Below, piece after piece: positions 34,425-43,559 of a DNA stretch of 64,000 bases. Under the pieces are notes generated by a model. It ran no database searches and was not told the DNA's origin. It was given only the letters and a program-made list of their open reading frames with translations. The stretch's first letter is position 1; the number at the start of each line of letters is the position of its first letter. The DNA lies in NCBI RefSeq assembly GCF_003946175.1, contig NZ_RHOK01000007.1, positions 1 through 64,000 on the forward strand. The letters are read 5' to 3'. The DNA comes from Lacticaseibacillus suibinensis (GTDB lineage: Bacteria; Bacillota; Bacilli; Lactobacillales; Lactobacillaceae). The position numbers were made by a program, and so were the translations under genes.

Positions 34425-35456
34425 TTACAGCGTTGCTTCCAGCTGCTCGGCCCCTGTTTCCAGAATTTCCATCAGCTTAATCGTCTGCTCCGGCGTCACC
34501 ACTTGCGGGGCGCCTGCCGTCAGGGTTTTAACCAATGCTTCATAGAAATATTGATACCCGCCGACTGCCGAAACCACTTTTTCTTCGTGAAATTGGCCGG
34601 CCTCATCCATATATGATAAAAGCCCGTACTGGTCCGGCGTATCAACGCCAAAATCAGGGTGATCAGGGCTTGGCATGTAGAATTTCTTCATCATCGCCTC
34701 TTGCTGATCGGTTTCCTGCTTCAGGAAGCGCCCGCGCGTGCCGTAAACCACAAAGGACGGCCGATAAATCAGACGGAAGTGACTGGACTTCACCGAAATC
34801 TTCAGGCCCTTGGGATAATGCAAATCAAGATCGAAGTAATCCGCGTCGTGGCCCGGGCCTAGCATCTGATGCACGTCATATTGAATCGACTCTGGTTCGC
34901 CCCAGTAGGACAGCACCTGATCCACCGTGTGCACGGCGTGACCATATAGGAAGCTACCCAAGCGCGAGTAGCCGTTACTCTGCTCGGAAGATTGCGGCCG
35001 GTAGTAGTCAAAATTGTTTTCGACTTCATAGATCTGGCCGAGCTTGCCTGATTCGATCACCTTTTGCACGGTCAAGAAGTCAGAGTCAAAGCGCCGGTTC
35101 TGATAGCCTTCCAGTAGTAGACCCTGCTTTTTGGCAAAAGCAAACAACTCCTTCGCCTGCGCCGCGGTTTCGGTAAACGGCTTTTCTAGCAGCACGTTTT
35201 TACCATGGGTCAACGCCGCCATCGCCAGCTCGTAATGGGCAGCCGGCGGCGTGGTAATGGCCACCAGGGTTACTTCGGGGTCGTTCCAGATGTCGTCGAT
35301 GTTTGTCGTATAGGCAATGCCGGGCTGCTTGGGCCATGGTGAATTATCATGGCGCGCATAGATTGTTTTGATCTTCAGACCGGCGACTTGCTGAGAAAAC
35401 GGCAGGTGATAGCGATTGGTCGCCTTGCCGTTGCCAATATAAGCCATTGTAATCAT
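34425..35456 (-). CDS. Gfo/Idh/MocA-family oxidoreductase
   Basis: This 343-residue NAD(P)-dependent sugar or inositol dehydrogenase-like protein has an N-terminal Rossmann domain (MAYIGNGKATNRYHLPF), the EKPFTETAAQAKEL motif with the catalytic Lys typical of the family, and a beta-sheet C-terminal domain. The ATG at 35456 is chosen because GGAGG lies eight bases upstream. It resembles the YhhX/scyllo-inositol dehydrogenase-like group. It is followed by an esterase-like gene upstream in the same direction, but no other pathway context is visible. Confidence 0.9.
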   Translation of the reverse strand: MITMAYIGNGKATNRYHLPFSQQVAGLKIKTIYARHDNSPWPKQPGIAYTTNIDDIWNDPEVTLVAITTPPAAHYELAMAALTHGKNVLLEKPFTETAAQAKELFAFAKKQGLLLEGYQNRRFDSDFLTVQKVIESGKLGQIYEVENNFDYYRPQSSEQSNGYSRLGSFLYGHAVHTVDQVLSYWGEPESIQYDVHQMLGPGHDADYFDLDLHYPKGLKISVKSSHFRLIYRPSFVVYGTRGRFLKQETDQQEAMMKKFYMPSPDHPDFGVDTPDQYGLLSYMDEAGQFHEEKVVSAVGGYQYFYEALVKTLTAGAPQVVTPEQTIKLMEILETGAEQLEATL

Positions 35457-35520
35457 CGTGATAACCTCCATCAGGTTGGGATAACTTTACTGTAGCGAAA
35501 TTGCCCGGGAAATACAAAGC

Positions 35521-36360
35521 TCAAGCGACAAATGGCCCGCGGTTAAACTGCGTATCGACCCATTTGGTAAACAGTGCCACCCACTGCGCCACGACTGGTT
35601 CAATGCCGTATGCGTTGCGCTGGCTGTAGGTTTCATGTGTCGCCAAGCTCAAGCCATGCCCGCCACTTGGGAACAGATGAAGTTCAAAGGACACGTGGTG
35701 AGCCTGCAACGCGTTGGCGAAAAGCAGCGTGTTTTCTACCGGCACAGTATCATCCGTTACGGTGGCCCACAGGAAAGTCGGCGGCGTGGTCGGCGTGACT
35801 TGGTGCTCCAATGAGACTGCGGCGAGCGCGGCATCAGTCGGGTTCGGCCCCAACAGGTTAAGGAAAGAGGCGCGATGAGCGAACTCACCCGCCGTAATCA
35901 CGGGATAGGCTAGCATCAGCGCATTCGGCTTAATCTCAGGCGCTTTGAAACCATACCGTTTCAAGAGGGGGCCATCCCAACCGGTAGCCAAGCTGCCAGC
36001 CAAATGCCCGCCGGCGGAAAAACCAGCCACCACAATCTGATCACGATTGATGTGCCAAGCAGCCGCATTCTGGCGCGTCAGTTGCATCGCCGTGGCCAGC
36101 TCCAGCAGTGCAGCGGGGTACGGATGCGTCTGGCCGACACTGTAGCGCAACACTAGGGCCTGATACCCCGCCGCCAGCAGCCGCAGTGCCACGGGTTCAG
36201 CCTCGCGATCGGACACAAACTCGTAGCCGCCGCCAGGACAGATGAGCACTGCCGGCCGCACGCGCGCTGGCTCAATCTCCGGCGAGTTGTCGGCTAAATA
36301 AGCGGTTAACGTGGCTTCGGTGGTTAATTCGGTGTGAAGCTGCTTGATGATGAGTTGCAT
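35521..36360 (-). CDS. Alpha/beta hydrolase, esterase-like
   Basis: This 279-residue cytoplasmic hydrolase has the oxyanion motif CPGGGYEFVSDRE, nucleophile Ser115 in GFSAGGH, Asp in TDDTVPVENT and His in PSGGHGLS, giving a complete catalytic triad. The layout matches small acetyl-xylan-esterase-like (BD-FAE) enzymes that deacetylate sugars. There is no signal peptide. TAGGAGG precedes the ATG. It may act on acetylated oligosaccharides taken up by the cell. This is inference. Confidence 0.9.
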   Translation of the reverse strand: MQLIIKQLHTELTTEATLTAYLADNSPEIEPARVRPAVLICPGGGYEFVSDREAEPVALRLLAAGYQALVLRYSVGQTHPYPAALLELATAMQLTRQNAAAWHINRDQIVVAGFSAGGHLAGSLATGWDGPLLKRYGFKAPEIKPNALMLAYPVITAGEFAHRASFLNLLGPNPTDAALAAVSLEHQVTPTTPPTFLWATVTDDTVPVENTLLFANALQAHHVSFELHLFPSGGHGLSLATHETYSQRNAYGIEPVVAQWVALFTKWVDTQFNRGPFVA

Positions 36361-36559
36361 GATGATAGCCTCCTACGCATGATGCGTTGCCTTCAGTGTA
36401 GCGCAAAATTATCGCGCGGAAACGCAAACTTTATCGGGCTTAAAAAACCTATTTATAAAAAGGCATTAGAATTCAACCAGCGTTAGATAATAATTTAAGT
36501 ATATTGCTGATAAATGTTGGTTTTACTTGTATAATGCCTGCGTTAAGGGGGATACTTTT

Positions 36560-37378
36560 TTGAATAAATATTTCGTGATTTTGGCCACAACCAGTTGTCT
36601 CGGCCTCACTACCGCTACCTGGGCAGCAGCTGAGCCAGTTGCTGCCGCCACCACCGCCAGCGTTCAACCAGCCAGTTCAGGCTTTGAAGTCGGTAATTTC
36701 ACCTTTATGCTGGATGGGCAAAGCCACCAGTCGGACATCGCCGAAGTAGTCGCTGGCCAGACCTACCAGGGCGAACTCATTGTCAGTTACTACGGCCTCA
36801 CCGGGGCGTTGCCGCTGGATTCACTCATCATTTTGAGCAATAATCCTGCAGTGAAAATTGTCACTGGCCAAGCCACTGCGCCCGATCCAACTGCGCCTAG
36901 CGGGACGTTCACCATCCCGTTCACATTAACCGTCACCGGTGATACCGACAGCTATGTATTTGCCAATATCAGCTTTCATCGCACAGACGGTGGCCAGATG
37001 ACGGGCTACTCGCAGGGCCAGACGTTTAAAATCATTGGCCAAAGCGAGCCCACACCCGGCCCTGACCCAGAACCCGGTCCGGATCCAGAACCAGGGCCGG
37101 ATCCAGAGCCAGGTCCAGATCCAAAACCGGATCCTAAACCCGACCCAAAACCAGAACCAAAGCCCGATCCAAAACCGACGCCTAAGCCCACGCCAGTCCC
37201 AACGCCGGCGCCAAGCACTAATACCGCAAAAACAGCTGAGCCATCCCGATCATCGCGGCAAGCAACGGCAACCAAACGCCTACCAGCCACCGGCGACAAA
37301 GCCAACCCGCTAGTGGCGTTAGCCGGCAGTGCTTTGCTGATTAGCCTCTTCGGCCTTAGCCGCTTACGCCGCCATTAA
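36560..37378 (+). CDS. LPXTG cell-wall-anchored protein with Pro-rich stalk
   Basis: This 272-residue surface protein starts from a TTG with AAGGGGGA upstream. The signal peptide runs to about residue 24. An Ig-like beta domain (about 35-160) is followed by a wall-spanning stalk of repeated PEPGPDPEPGPD and PKPDPKP units (about 163-228). The sortase signal LPATG is at 241-245, then a hydrophobic helix and RLRRH. A TATAAT -10 at 36530-36535 supports local transcription. The binding partner is unknown. The repeat tract is likely to vary in length between strains. Confidence 0.88.
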   Translation: MNKYFVILATTSCLGLTTATWAAAEPVAAATTASVQPASSGFEVGNFTFMLDGQSHQSDIAEVVAGQTYQGELIVSYYGLTGALPLDSLIILSNNPAVKIVTGQATAPDPTAPSGTFTIPFTLTVTGDTDSYVFANISFHRTDGGQMTGYSQGQTFKIIGQSEPTPGPDPEPGPDPEPGPDPEPGPDPKPDPKPDPKPEPKPDPKPTPKPTPVPTPAPSTNTAKTAEPSRSSRQATATKRLPATGDKANPLVALAGSALLISLFGLSRLRRH

Positions 37379-37392
37379 GCGCGAATCAAAAT

Positions 37393-37433
37393 AACCTTCA
37401 TCGCTCGCAGTCGAGTTGATGAAGGTTGTTTTT
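37393..37433 (+). terminator. Terminator after the LPXTG gene
   Basis: The stem AACCTTCATC/GATGAAGGTT with a 15-base loop is followed by G and five T. It lies between convergent genes. Confidence 0.85.
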
Positions 37434-37446
37434 GAATCGCGGCTGG

Positions 37447-37773
37447 CTATCCCCAGCCAAGCAGCCGAATCACGGCCATCGCGATGACGCCCACCAGCAC
37501 CACCGCCAGCAGGCTCTTGGTGATGACCGCAGTCACCACTGCCGGCAACGAGGCCAAGAGATTTTCCCAGTTGATCCCCGGCCAGGCACCAGGGCGATAC
37601 ACCAACAGACTTTCCACAAAAATCGCCGTCAAAATGGCGACCGGCACGAAGCTCAAAAACCGCACTACTGCTGCCGGCAGCGTGGTGGTTTTCACCAGTA
37701 CAAACGGCACGACCCGCAGCAACCAGGTGACCAGACCACTTAAAACGATGGTTAATAGAATATACTTCGTCAT
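37447..37773 (-). CDS. azlD: Branched-chain amino acid exporter subunit AzlD
   Basis: This 108-residue membrane protein has four hydrophobic segments and the AzlD pattern RVVPFVLVK and RFLSFVPVAILTAIF. It forms the small subunit of the AzlCD exporter of leucine/valine-type amino acids. Its ATG overlaps the azlC stop (ATGA). Confidence 0.9.
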   Translation of the reverse strand: MTKYILLTIVLSGLVTWLLRVVPFVLVKTTTLPAAVVRFLSFVPVAILTAIFVESLLVYRPGAWPGINWENLLASLPAVVTAVITKSLLAVVLVGVIAMAVIRLLGWG

Positions 37774-38471
37774 CGCTTCACCGCCACCATTCCGAATAAG
37801 CAGCCCAGCACCGTTGCCACCAAAATCGCCGAGGTCCCCGGCATGAAACGCATCAGCACAATCATCGTCAGCGCCACAAACCCAGCGACGGTGAGATGTT
37901 GCAGCAGCGGCCGCGTTTTATCGGTAATCATCTGCAGGTACAGCAGCCCGATGAACATCGCCACCACCGCAAAATCCAATCCGAACGTTTTGGCATCGGG
38001 AATCATGTTGCCAATCAGCACACCCACCATCGTTGCCACACACCAAACGAGGTAAGCACCAAGGTTAGCGGCATGAAACCAGGCTGGCTTCAGCTGCCGC
38101 TTGGTCGCGTTCAGTTTATTCATTGACAGGGCAAAGGTTTCATCGGTGAGCAGGCTGCCAATCAGCACATTTTGGGTTAAGGATTCTTTTTTGAGATAAG
38201 GGGCGACGGTCATCGACATTAGGCTCATGCGGGCGTTGATCAGAAATACCGACGCTACCATGGCCCCGATTGGACTACCGGCCATCAGCATGCTGGCCAG
38301 GACGAATTGCGCCGACCCGGCGTACACGATCAAGGACATCAGCATGACTAGCCACACGGATAAGTGCGCGGTGTGCGCCACCACACCAAACGCCAGCCCA
38401 ACGCCAATATAGCCGAACACCGTGGGCAAAACGTCCTTCAACCCCGCGCGAAAACTCAAGTCGCCTGTCAT
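37770..38471 (-). CDS. azlC: Branched-chain amino acid exporter subunit AzlC
   Basis: This 233-residue permease has the AzlC motif GVGLAFGVVA near the N terminus, YAGSAQFVL, and MSLMSMTVAPYLKKE. About six to seven membrane helices are expected. The ATG at 38471 is supported by GGGAGG. It works with the overlapping azlD. The promoter region holds two direct AACTAGTT repeats (38494-38511). Confidence 0.92.
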   Translation of the reverse strand: MTGDLSFRAGLKDVLPTVFGYIGVGLAFGVVAHTAHLSVWLVMLMSLIVYAGSAQFVLASMLMAGSPIGAMVASVFLINARMSLMSMTVAPYLKKESLTQNVLIGSLLTDETFALSMNKLNATKRQLKPAWFHAANLGAYLVWCVATMVGVLIGNMIPDAKTFGLDFAVVAMFIGLLYLQMITDKTRPLLQHLTVAGFVALTMIVLMRFMPGTSAILVATVLGCLFGMVAVKR

Positions 38472-38493
38472 CAGCCTGCCTCCCAACATTAAA

Positions 38494-38511
38494 AACTAGT
38501 TAGAACTAGTT
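38494..38511. promoter_or_regulatory. Tandem palindromes upstream of azlC
   Basis: AACTAGTT occurs twice, offset by ten bases (one helical turn), between the azlC ribosome binding site and the GntR gene. Each is itself a palindrome, as expected for two dimers bound on one face. The regulator is unknown. Confidence 0.4.
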
Positions 38512-38550
38512 TAGCAATTGTGGGCGAGGTTGCAAGGAAAAGCTGAAAAC

Positions 38551-38577
38551 AAAAAGCCAGGCTGATTAGCCTGACGC
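38551..38577 (-). terminator. Terminator after the GntR regulator
   Basis: On the minus strand the stem GTCAGGCT/AGCCTGGC with an AATC loop is followed by five T. It begins right after the GntR stop codon. Confidence 0.8.
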
Positions 38578-38578
38578 T

Positions 38579-39253
38579 TTACCGTGCCACAAAATAATCT
38601 GGATACTGCTTCAGCAAACTGCCTTCTTCTTCGAGCATCAACTTCAAATGCTGTCCAATCAGCTTTTCGCCGGCGGCCGCATCCCCAGCCGCCACGGCCT
38701 GCAAAATCTCCTGGTGCTGGGCAATAATGGTCTTCCAATCCAGCGCCGTCACCGACAGCCGCAACCAGCGGAAGCGGTCCAGCTGCATGTTCAAACTCTG
38801 AAGCCACTGCCAGACGGTGTCTTTATTCGCCGCCTGGAACAAGGCGTGGTGAAAGTCATTATCAAACTGGAAAAAGGCGCGTGGGTCGCGGGTTTCGGAC
38901 ATCACCTCAGCCTGGGCAATCAGACTTTTCAGCGTGGTGAGCAGCGTGGCGCTGTGGGCCTGAATCGCCTCTTTAACAATCCGCCGCTCCAGCACTTCTC
39001 GCACGAAGCGAGCGTCCTCGGCGACGGTGAGGTCAATTTTGGTGATATAAGTCCCGCTTTGGGGAATCATTTCCACCAAGCCTTGTTGGCGCAACTGAAT
39101 CATGGCCTCGCGCAGCGGCGTGCGGCCCAGTCTGAGCTGCGTCATTAAAGCAGCTTCGCTAATTTTTTCGCCTGGAATAAGCTCGGCATGGATGATCATG
39201 TCGCGCAGTTGGTCGTAGGCGGTGGTTTGCATGTTACCGGCTGGATTTTGCAC
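38579..39253 (-). CDS. GntR/FadR-family regulator with FCD domain
   Basis: This 224-residue regulator has a winged helix (YDQLRDMIIHAELIPGEKIS, GRTPLREAMIQLRQQGLVEM) and an all-helical FCD ligand domain with candidate metal/ligand residues in DNDFHHALF and GQHLKLM. The start is GTG at 39253 with GAGGGA five bases upstream; a downstream ATG lacks a site. It is divergent from the EIIC-GH1-uxuA operon and is the obvious local regulator. FCD proteins commonly sense organic acids such as gluconate or uronates, which fits the uxuA and gluconate genes nearby. Confidence 0.92.
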   Translation of the reverse strand: MQNPAGNMQTTAYDQLRDMIIHAELIPGEKISEAALMTQLRLGRTPLREAMIQLRQQGLVEMIPQSGTYITKIDLTVAEDARFVREVLERRIVKEAIQAHSATLLTTLKSLIAQAEVMSETRDPRAFFQFDNDFHHALFQAANKDTVWQWLQSLNMQLDRFRWLRLSVTALDWKTIIAQHQEILQAVAAGDAAAGEKLIGQHLKLMLEEEGSLLKQYPDYFVAR

Positions 39254-39323
39254 GTTAGTCCCTCACTTTTCGGTCGTCAAACGGATGACTGCCCTCATAT
39301 TGTAACGCTTTCTCAAATTTTAT

Positions 39324-39352
39324 TTGACAAAGGAGGCCTGTCTCGTTATGAT
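39324..39352 (+). promoter_or_regulatory. Promoter of the EIIC-GH1-uxuA operon
   Basis: There is a perfect -35 TTGACA, a 17-bp spacer and a -10 TATGAT. It lies between the divergent GntR gene and EIIC. Confidence 0.8.
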
Positions 39353-39364
39353 GAAATCGTATTC

Positions 39365-39378
39365 ATATACTAATATAT
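39365..39378. promoter_or_regulatory. Possible GntR operator
   Basis: The inverted repeat ATATA-CTAA-TATAT begins about a dozen bases after the -10, over the expected transcription start. A repressor bound here would block transcription. It is AT-only, so chance occurrence is possible. Confidence 0.4.
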
Positions 39379-39399
39379 CAGTTTGGAGGAAAAAGTACA

Positions 39400-40737
39400 A
39401 TGAAAGACAAGATCATCAATGGTCTTAACCGCGCTGCGCTGGTTGTGAACAACAACAAGTACATCTCCGCGATTAAGGAATCATTCTACTCTTTGATCCC
39501 GATCATTATCACCGGGGCCTTTGCGACTTTGTTTTCCAGCATGGTCTTCGATGACGTCAATGGGCTGGCGCAGATCAAAGCCTTGCACTGGTTGGTCGCA
39601 TTCAAGCCAATCACTGCCGCCATCAACTATGCTACGCTGAGTTTCTTCACTATTTATGCCGTGTTCCTGATCGGGATTCAAATGGGGAAACGCAATCACA
39701 TCGAGGGTTACTTCCCTGGCGTCATCGCCCTCATGAGTTATGTCAGCATCAACCCTTCTATTTATAACTTTGTCACCAGCAATAATAAGACGATTGCGGT
39801 TACGGATGTTTTCGCCAAGCAATATACCGATACTAAGGGCCTGTTCCTTGGGATGTTCATTGCCATCATTTCCGTTGAACTTTATAACTGGTTGCGGCAT
39901 CGTAAAGCCTTGATCATCACCATGCCTGACAGTGTGCCAAGTAACGTGTCGGTCAGCTTCTCCGCTTTATTCCCAACCATGTTCACCGTGGCCATCATTG
40001 CTCTGGGTAGCTTCCTGGTCAACCTGGCCACTGGTATGTCCCTGTTCGACATTATTTACAGCTTGGTGCAACAACCACTGCAAAACGTCGTGCAAGGCCT
40101 GCCTGGGATCTTGCTGCTGATGCTGGTTTCCCAAGTCTTCTGGTTGATCGGGATTCACGGCAACCAGATGATCAAACCGATCCGCGAACCGCTGCTGATT
40201 GCGGCCATCACCGCCAACACCGAAGCCTTCGCTGCTGGCAAGCCACTGCCAAACGTCATCACCATGCCTTTCTGGGATATGTATATGAGCATGGGTGGGT
40301 CCGGGTTAACCATTGGTTTGTTGATTGCCATTTTCATGGTCAGCAAGCGGGAAGACTTCAAGGCCATCGCCAAGTTGTCCTTCATCCCTGGGCTGTTCAA
40401 CATTAACGAACCTGTCATCTTCGGGATGCCAATCGTCCTGAACCCAATCTTAGGGATTCCGTTTGTCATCACCCCACTGGTCACTGGGACCATCGGCTAC
40501 ATCGCCACCATCACTGGGTTTGCGGCCAAAGCCTACGTTTACACGCCATGGCCAACACCACCACTGATTTCTGGCTTCTTAGCGACTGGCGGGAGCTGGG
40601 GCGCGGTCGCCACTCAGGTGGTCTGCATCCTCGTTTCCATTCTGATTTACCTGCCATTCGTCAAAATCGCGAATAATCAGCGCAACCTCGCTCAAGATGT
40701 TGCCGATGCCGCCGATCAAGCCGACGCTAAGGCCTAA
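39400..40737 (+). CDS. PTS cellobiose-type permease, EIIC component
   Basis: This 445-residue EIIC of the lactose/cellobiose family is a paralog of the one at 690-2018. It has about ten membrane helices. The motifs are SMGGSGLTIGLL (first substrate loop) and GLFNINEPVIFGMPIVLNP. GGAGG precedes the ATG. No EIIA or EIIB is encoded in the operon. With the GH1 phosphoglucosidase downstream it should import and phosphorylate a beta-glucoside. Confidence 0.93.
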   Translation: MKDKIINGLNRAALVVNNNKYISAIKESFYSLIPIIITGAFATLFSSMVFDDVNGLAQIKALHWLVAFKPITAAINYATLSFFTIYAVFLIGIQMGKRNHIEGYFPGVIALMSYVSINPSIYNFVTSNNKTIAVTDVFAKQYTDTKGLFLGMFIAIISVELYNWLRHRKALIITMPDSVPSNVSVSFSALFPTMFTVAIIALGSFLVNLATGMSLFDIIYSLVQQPLQNVVQGLPGILLLMLVSQVFWLIGIHGNQMIKPIREPLLIAAITANTEAFAAGKPLPNVITMPFWDMYMSMGGSGLTIGLLIAIFMVSKREDFKAIAKLSFIPGLFNINEPVIFGMPIVLNPILGIPFVITPLVTGTIGYIATITGFAAKAYVYTPWPTPPLISGFLATGGSWGAVATQVVCILVSILIYLPFVKIANNQRNLAQDVADAADQADAKA

Positions 40738-40757
40738 TTTTCACTCGCAAACTAAGG

Positions 40758-40788
40758 CGGATCTGACCGACAACGTCAGGTCCGTTTC
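40758..40788 (+). terminator. Weak hairpin between EIIC and GH1
   Basis: The stem CGGATCTGAC/GTCAGGTCCG (one G-T pair) is followed by only TTTCT. It may lower downstream expression or protect the EIIC mRNA 3-prime end rather than terminate fully. Confidence 0.45.
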
Positions 40789-40827
40789 TCATTTCCCCGT
40801 CACGCAGCCTTTATATAGGAGGACTTC

Positions 40828-42252
40828 ATGCAAATTCCTGAACAATTTCAATTAGGCGCCGCTTCTTCCGCCTGGCAAACAGAAGGTTGGAAAGGCAAAA
40901 AGCCGGGCCAAGATTCCTACTTGGATGATTGGTATAAAAACGAGTATTTCGTTTGGCACAATGGCAAAGGGCCCGATGTGGCCACCGACTTCATGACCCG
41001 GTATCAAGAAGATATCGATTTGATGAAGGCAATTGGCCTCAAGACCTACCGCACCTCGATTAACTGGAGTCGCTTTTTCACCGACTACGAAAAGCTCACC
41101 GTCGATGAAGACTACGCCCAGCACATTGATGATGTGATCAACGCCTTACTCGCTGCCGGCATCAAGCCAATGATTGCGATGGAACACTATGAAGTGCCAC
41201 AATTCCTGCAGGATAAGTTCGGTGGCTGGAATTCTCGCGAAGTAGTCCGGCTGTTCGTTGAATACGCCCGCATTTTGTTCAAGCGCTATGGCGACCGGGT
41301 CTGCGACTGGTTCACCTTCAACGAACCGATTGTCCCGCAGACCCGCATCCACCTCGACGGCGTGCGCTATCCACATGATCTCAACCCGCAAAAATGGATG
41401 CAGTGTAACTACCACAAAGTTCTCGCCACCGCGCTGGTGGTGAAAGCTTACCGCGCCATGGAACTACCGGGCCGCGTGGGCATCATCCACAACTGGGAAT
41501 TCGCCTATCCCCGCGCCGCCGGTTATCAACCCGACGTTGACGCCGCACACGCCTATGACCTCTTCCACAACCGCCTGTTTGTCGATCCGCTGCTTAAAGG
41601 TCACTACAGCCATGAACTGTTGACCCTGCTGGATCACAACGACATCCAGTTTAAGGCGGAGCCACAAGACGATGGCATCATTGCGGCGAACACCATCGAC
41701 GTGATTGGCCTGAACCTCTACTTCCCGGCGCGCGTTAAGGAACCAGAGCACCTGTGGAATCCGCAAGCCGCCTTCAATCCGCGTAAGTACTACGACGATT
41801 TTGTCCTGCCTGGGCGTAAGTTCAACGCCTCCCGCGGCTGGGAAATCTATCCCCCAATGATGTACGACCTCGCCATGATCATGAAGAATGAATACAACAA
41901 CTTCCCGTGGTTCATCAGTGAAAACGGCATGGGCATTGAAAACGAGGCCCAGTTCCGCGATGACAGCGGCATGATCAATGACGACTATCGCATCAACTTC
42001 ATCCAGGAACACCTGCACTGGCTGATCAAGGCCGTCAACGAAGGCGCGAACTGCGAAGGCTACATGCTCTGGGCCTTCACCGATTGCGTGTCCCCGATGA
42101 ATGCCTTCAAGAATCGCTACGGTTTAGTTGAAATCGACCTCGAGCACAATCTCGCCCGCCGGCTGAAACGCTCGGGCCTCTGGTATCGTGACCTGATCAA
42201 AAACCGCACCCTGCCAGACACCACGGCCTTTGCCAAAGGAGTAGACGCTTAA
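40828..42252 (+). CDS. GH1 beta-glucosidase / 6-phospho-beta-glucosidase
   Basis: This 474-residue GH1 enzyme has acid/base Glu166 in TFNEP and nucleophile Glu365 in ISENG. It has the N-terminal FQLGAASSAWQTEG and the C-terminal WAFTDCVSPMNAFKNRYGLVEID. The Ser and Lys-x-x-Tyr in that last segment suit a 6-phosphate pocket. Coupling to a PTS EIIC makes the phospho form likely. A TATAGGAGG site precedes the start, and the stop codon overlaps the uxuA ATG (TAATG). Confidence 0.93.
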   Translation: MQIPEQFQLGAASSAWQTEGWKGKKPGQDSYLDDWYKNEYFVWHNGKGPDVATDFMTRYQEDIDLMKAIGLKTYRTSINWSRFFTDYEKLTVDEDYAQHIDDVINALLAAGIKPMIAMEHYEVPQFLQDKFGGWNSREVVRLFVEYARILFKRYGDRVCDWFTFNEPIVPQTRIHLDGVRYPHDLNPQKWMQCNYHKVLATALVVKAYRAMELPGRVGIIHNWEFAYPRAAGYQPDVDAAHAYDLFHNRLFVDPLLKGHYSHELLTLLDHNDIQFKAEPQDDGIIAANTIDVIGLNLYFPARVKEPEHLWNPQAAFNPRKYYDDFVLPGRKFNASRGWEIYPPMMYDLAMIMKNEYNNFPWFISENGMGIENEAQFRDDSGMINDDYRINFIQEHLHWLIKAVNEGANCEGYMLWAFTDCVSPMNAFKNRYGLVEIDLEHNLARRLKRSGLWYRDLIKNRTLPDTTAFAKGVDA

Positions 42253-43328
42253 TGACGATGAAAATGAGTTTCCGCTGGTTCGGTGAAGACGCCGATCCTG
42301 TGAAGTTACAGCAAATTCGCCAGCTCCCAGGCGTGGATCAAATCGTTGGCACCTTATTCGACCAACCAGCTGGCGCTGCTTGGCCAGAAGCCGAAATTGC
42401 CGCTTTGAAGCACCAAGTGGCAGCCGCCGGCATGAAACTGGAAGTCATCGAATCCGTTAACATTCACGAAGACATCAAGCTCGGCCGGCCTAGCCGCGAT
42501 CAATACATCGAAAATTACATCACCACAATCAAACGCCTCGCCAAGTATGGCATCAAGGTGATTTGCTACAACTTCATGCCGATTTTCGACTGGACCCGGA
42601 CCGACCTGTTTTACCAGTTGCCAGACGGTTCCACAGACTTGGCCTTCGACCACACCCAGGTGCAAGGCAGCGCCCAAGCCATGATTGCCAAGGCCAAAGC
42701 CGCGCATGATGAATACCCGATGCCTGGCTGGGAACCGGAACGCCTTGATGACCTCGCCACCCTGTTCACCGCCTATGAAGGCGTCACTGAAGCGGACTTG
42801 GCGGAAAACCTGCGCTATTTCCTCGCTGCGATCATCCCCACCTGCGAAGCGGTAGGCATCAAAATGGCCATCCACCCTGACGACCCGCCGCAGCCCTTGT
42901 TCGGCCTGCCCCGCATCGTCAAGAACCGGGACGACCTGGACCGCATCATTCACATGGTCGATAGCCCGATGAACGGCTTGACCCTGTGCGTCGGCAGCCT
43001 CGGCGAAGACCCCGCCAACGATGTCCCTGCCATTATCCGCGAATTCGTCGGCCTGGACCGCGTGCCATTCGTGCATGCCCGCAACCTCAAGCGTGGGGAA
43101 AACGGCGACTTCCACGAAACCGCCCACGCCTCTTCTGCAGGCTCCATCGACATGTATGAGATCATCAACACCCTGACTGAAAGCGGCTTTGACGGCTACA
43201 TCCGCCCAGACCATGGTCGCATGATCTGGGGCGAAACCGGCCGCGCCGGCTATGGCCTGTATGACCGGGCCCTTGGCAGTCAGTACCTGAACGGGTTGAT
43301 TGAAGCCTGCGCCAAGGCTGCGAAGTAA
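42252..43328 (+). CDS. uxuA: Mannonate dehydratase
   Basis: This 358-residue enzyme dehydrates D-mannonate to 2-keto-3-deoxy-D-gluconate. Typical segments are FRWFGEDAD at the N terminus, CYNFMPIFDWTRTDL, MAIHPDDPP (metal His and Asp) and the C-terminal IRPDHGRMIWGE. AAAGGAG lies upstream, within the end of the GH1 gene. Other hexuronate genes (uxaC, uxuB, kdgK, kdgA) are not in this window. Its coupling to a PTS/GH1 pair suggests that the imported glycoside carries or yields a sugar acid. Repeat element R6 starts at the base after its stop codon. Confidence 0.95.
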   Translation: MTMKMSFRWFGEDADPVKLQQIRQLPGVDQIVGTLFDQPAGAAWPEAEIAALKHQVAAAGMKLEVIESVNIHEDIKLGRPSRDQYIENYITTIKRLAKYGIKVICYNFMPIFDWTRTDLFYQLPDGSTDLAFDHTQVQGSAQAMIAKAKAAHDEYPMPGWEPERLDDLATLFTAYEGVTEADLAENLRYFLAAIIPTCEAVGIKMAIHPDDPPQPLFGLPRIVKNRDDLDRIIHMVDSPMNGLTLCVGSLGEDPANDVPAIIREFVGLDRVPFVHARNLKRGENGDFHETAHASSAGSIDMYEIINTLTESGFDGYIRPDHGRMIWGETGRAGYGLYDRALGSQYLNGLIEACAKAAK

Positions 43329-43452
43329 GGCTGCGAAAGTCGGCGTTTTTAGCTCGACGAGTAGCCTAGGCAGAAGCATCAAAGCTGCATTTTAGCTCTG
43401 ATGCTTCTGCCGTAGCTATTCGCTCGAGCGTTGCCGACTTGAGCGCAACTAG
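43329..43452 (+). repeat. Palindromic element R6
   Basis: This complete copy follows the uxuA stop codon immediately. Stems are AAGTCGGC/GCCGACTT, TCGA/TCGA, GAGTAGC/GCTATTC, a long GGCAGAAGCATCA/TGATGCTTCTGCC and inner AGCT/AGCT. It ends GAGCGCAACTA. As a very stable hairpin it could end or protect the upstream mRNA. Confidence 0.88.
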
Positions 43453-43559
43453 CGTGAAGCACCAAGCTACGCTGACTTCATTCGCGTCCCTAGCCCTTTT
43501 AGTGATACTATTTTGAACGACGACTATCGCAAACACAGATTGGAGCAAACAAACACATC

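Noticed and set aside
35690-35697. Another CACGTG core as a parS candidate
   Set aside because: The flanks do not match the ParB consensus, and it lies inside the esterase gene.
37006-37305. Minus-strand frame coding a Gly-Ser-rich repeat
   Set aside because: Simply the complement of the Pro-Asp-Glu stalk of the LPXTG gene.
39300-39316. cre-like TGTAACGCTTTCTCA upstream of the EIIC promoter
   Set aside because: The spacing around the central CG does not fit the 14-bp cre pattern without inserting a base.
42354-43382. Minus-strand open frame of 342 codons opposite uxuA
   Set aside because: Shadow frame of uxuA that also runs into the R6 repeat element.
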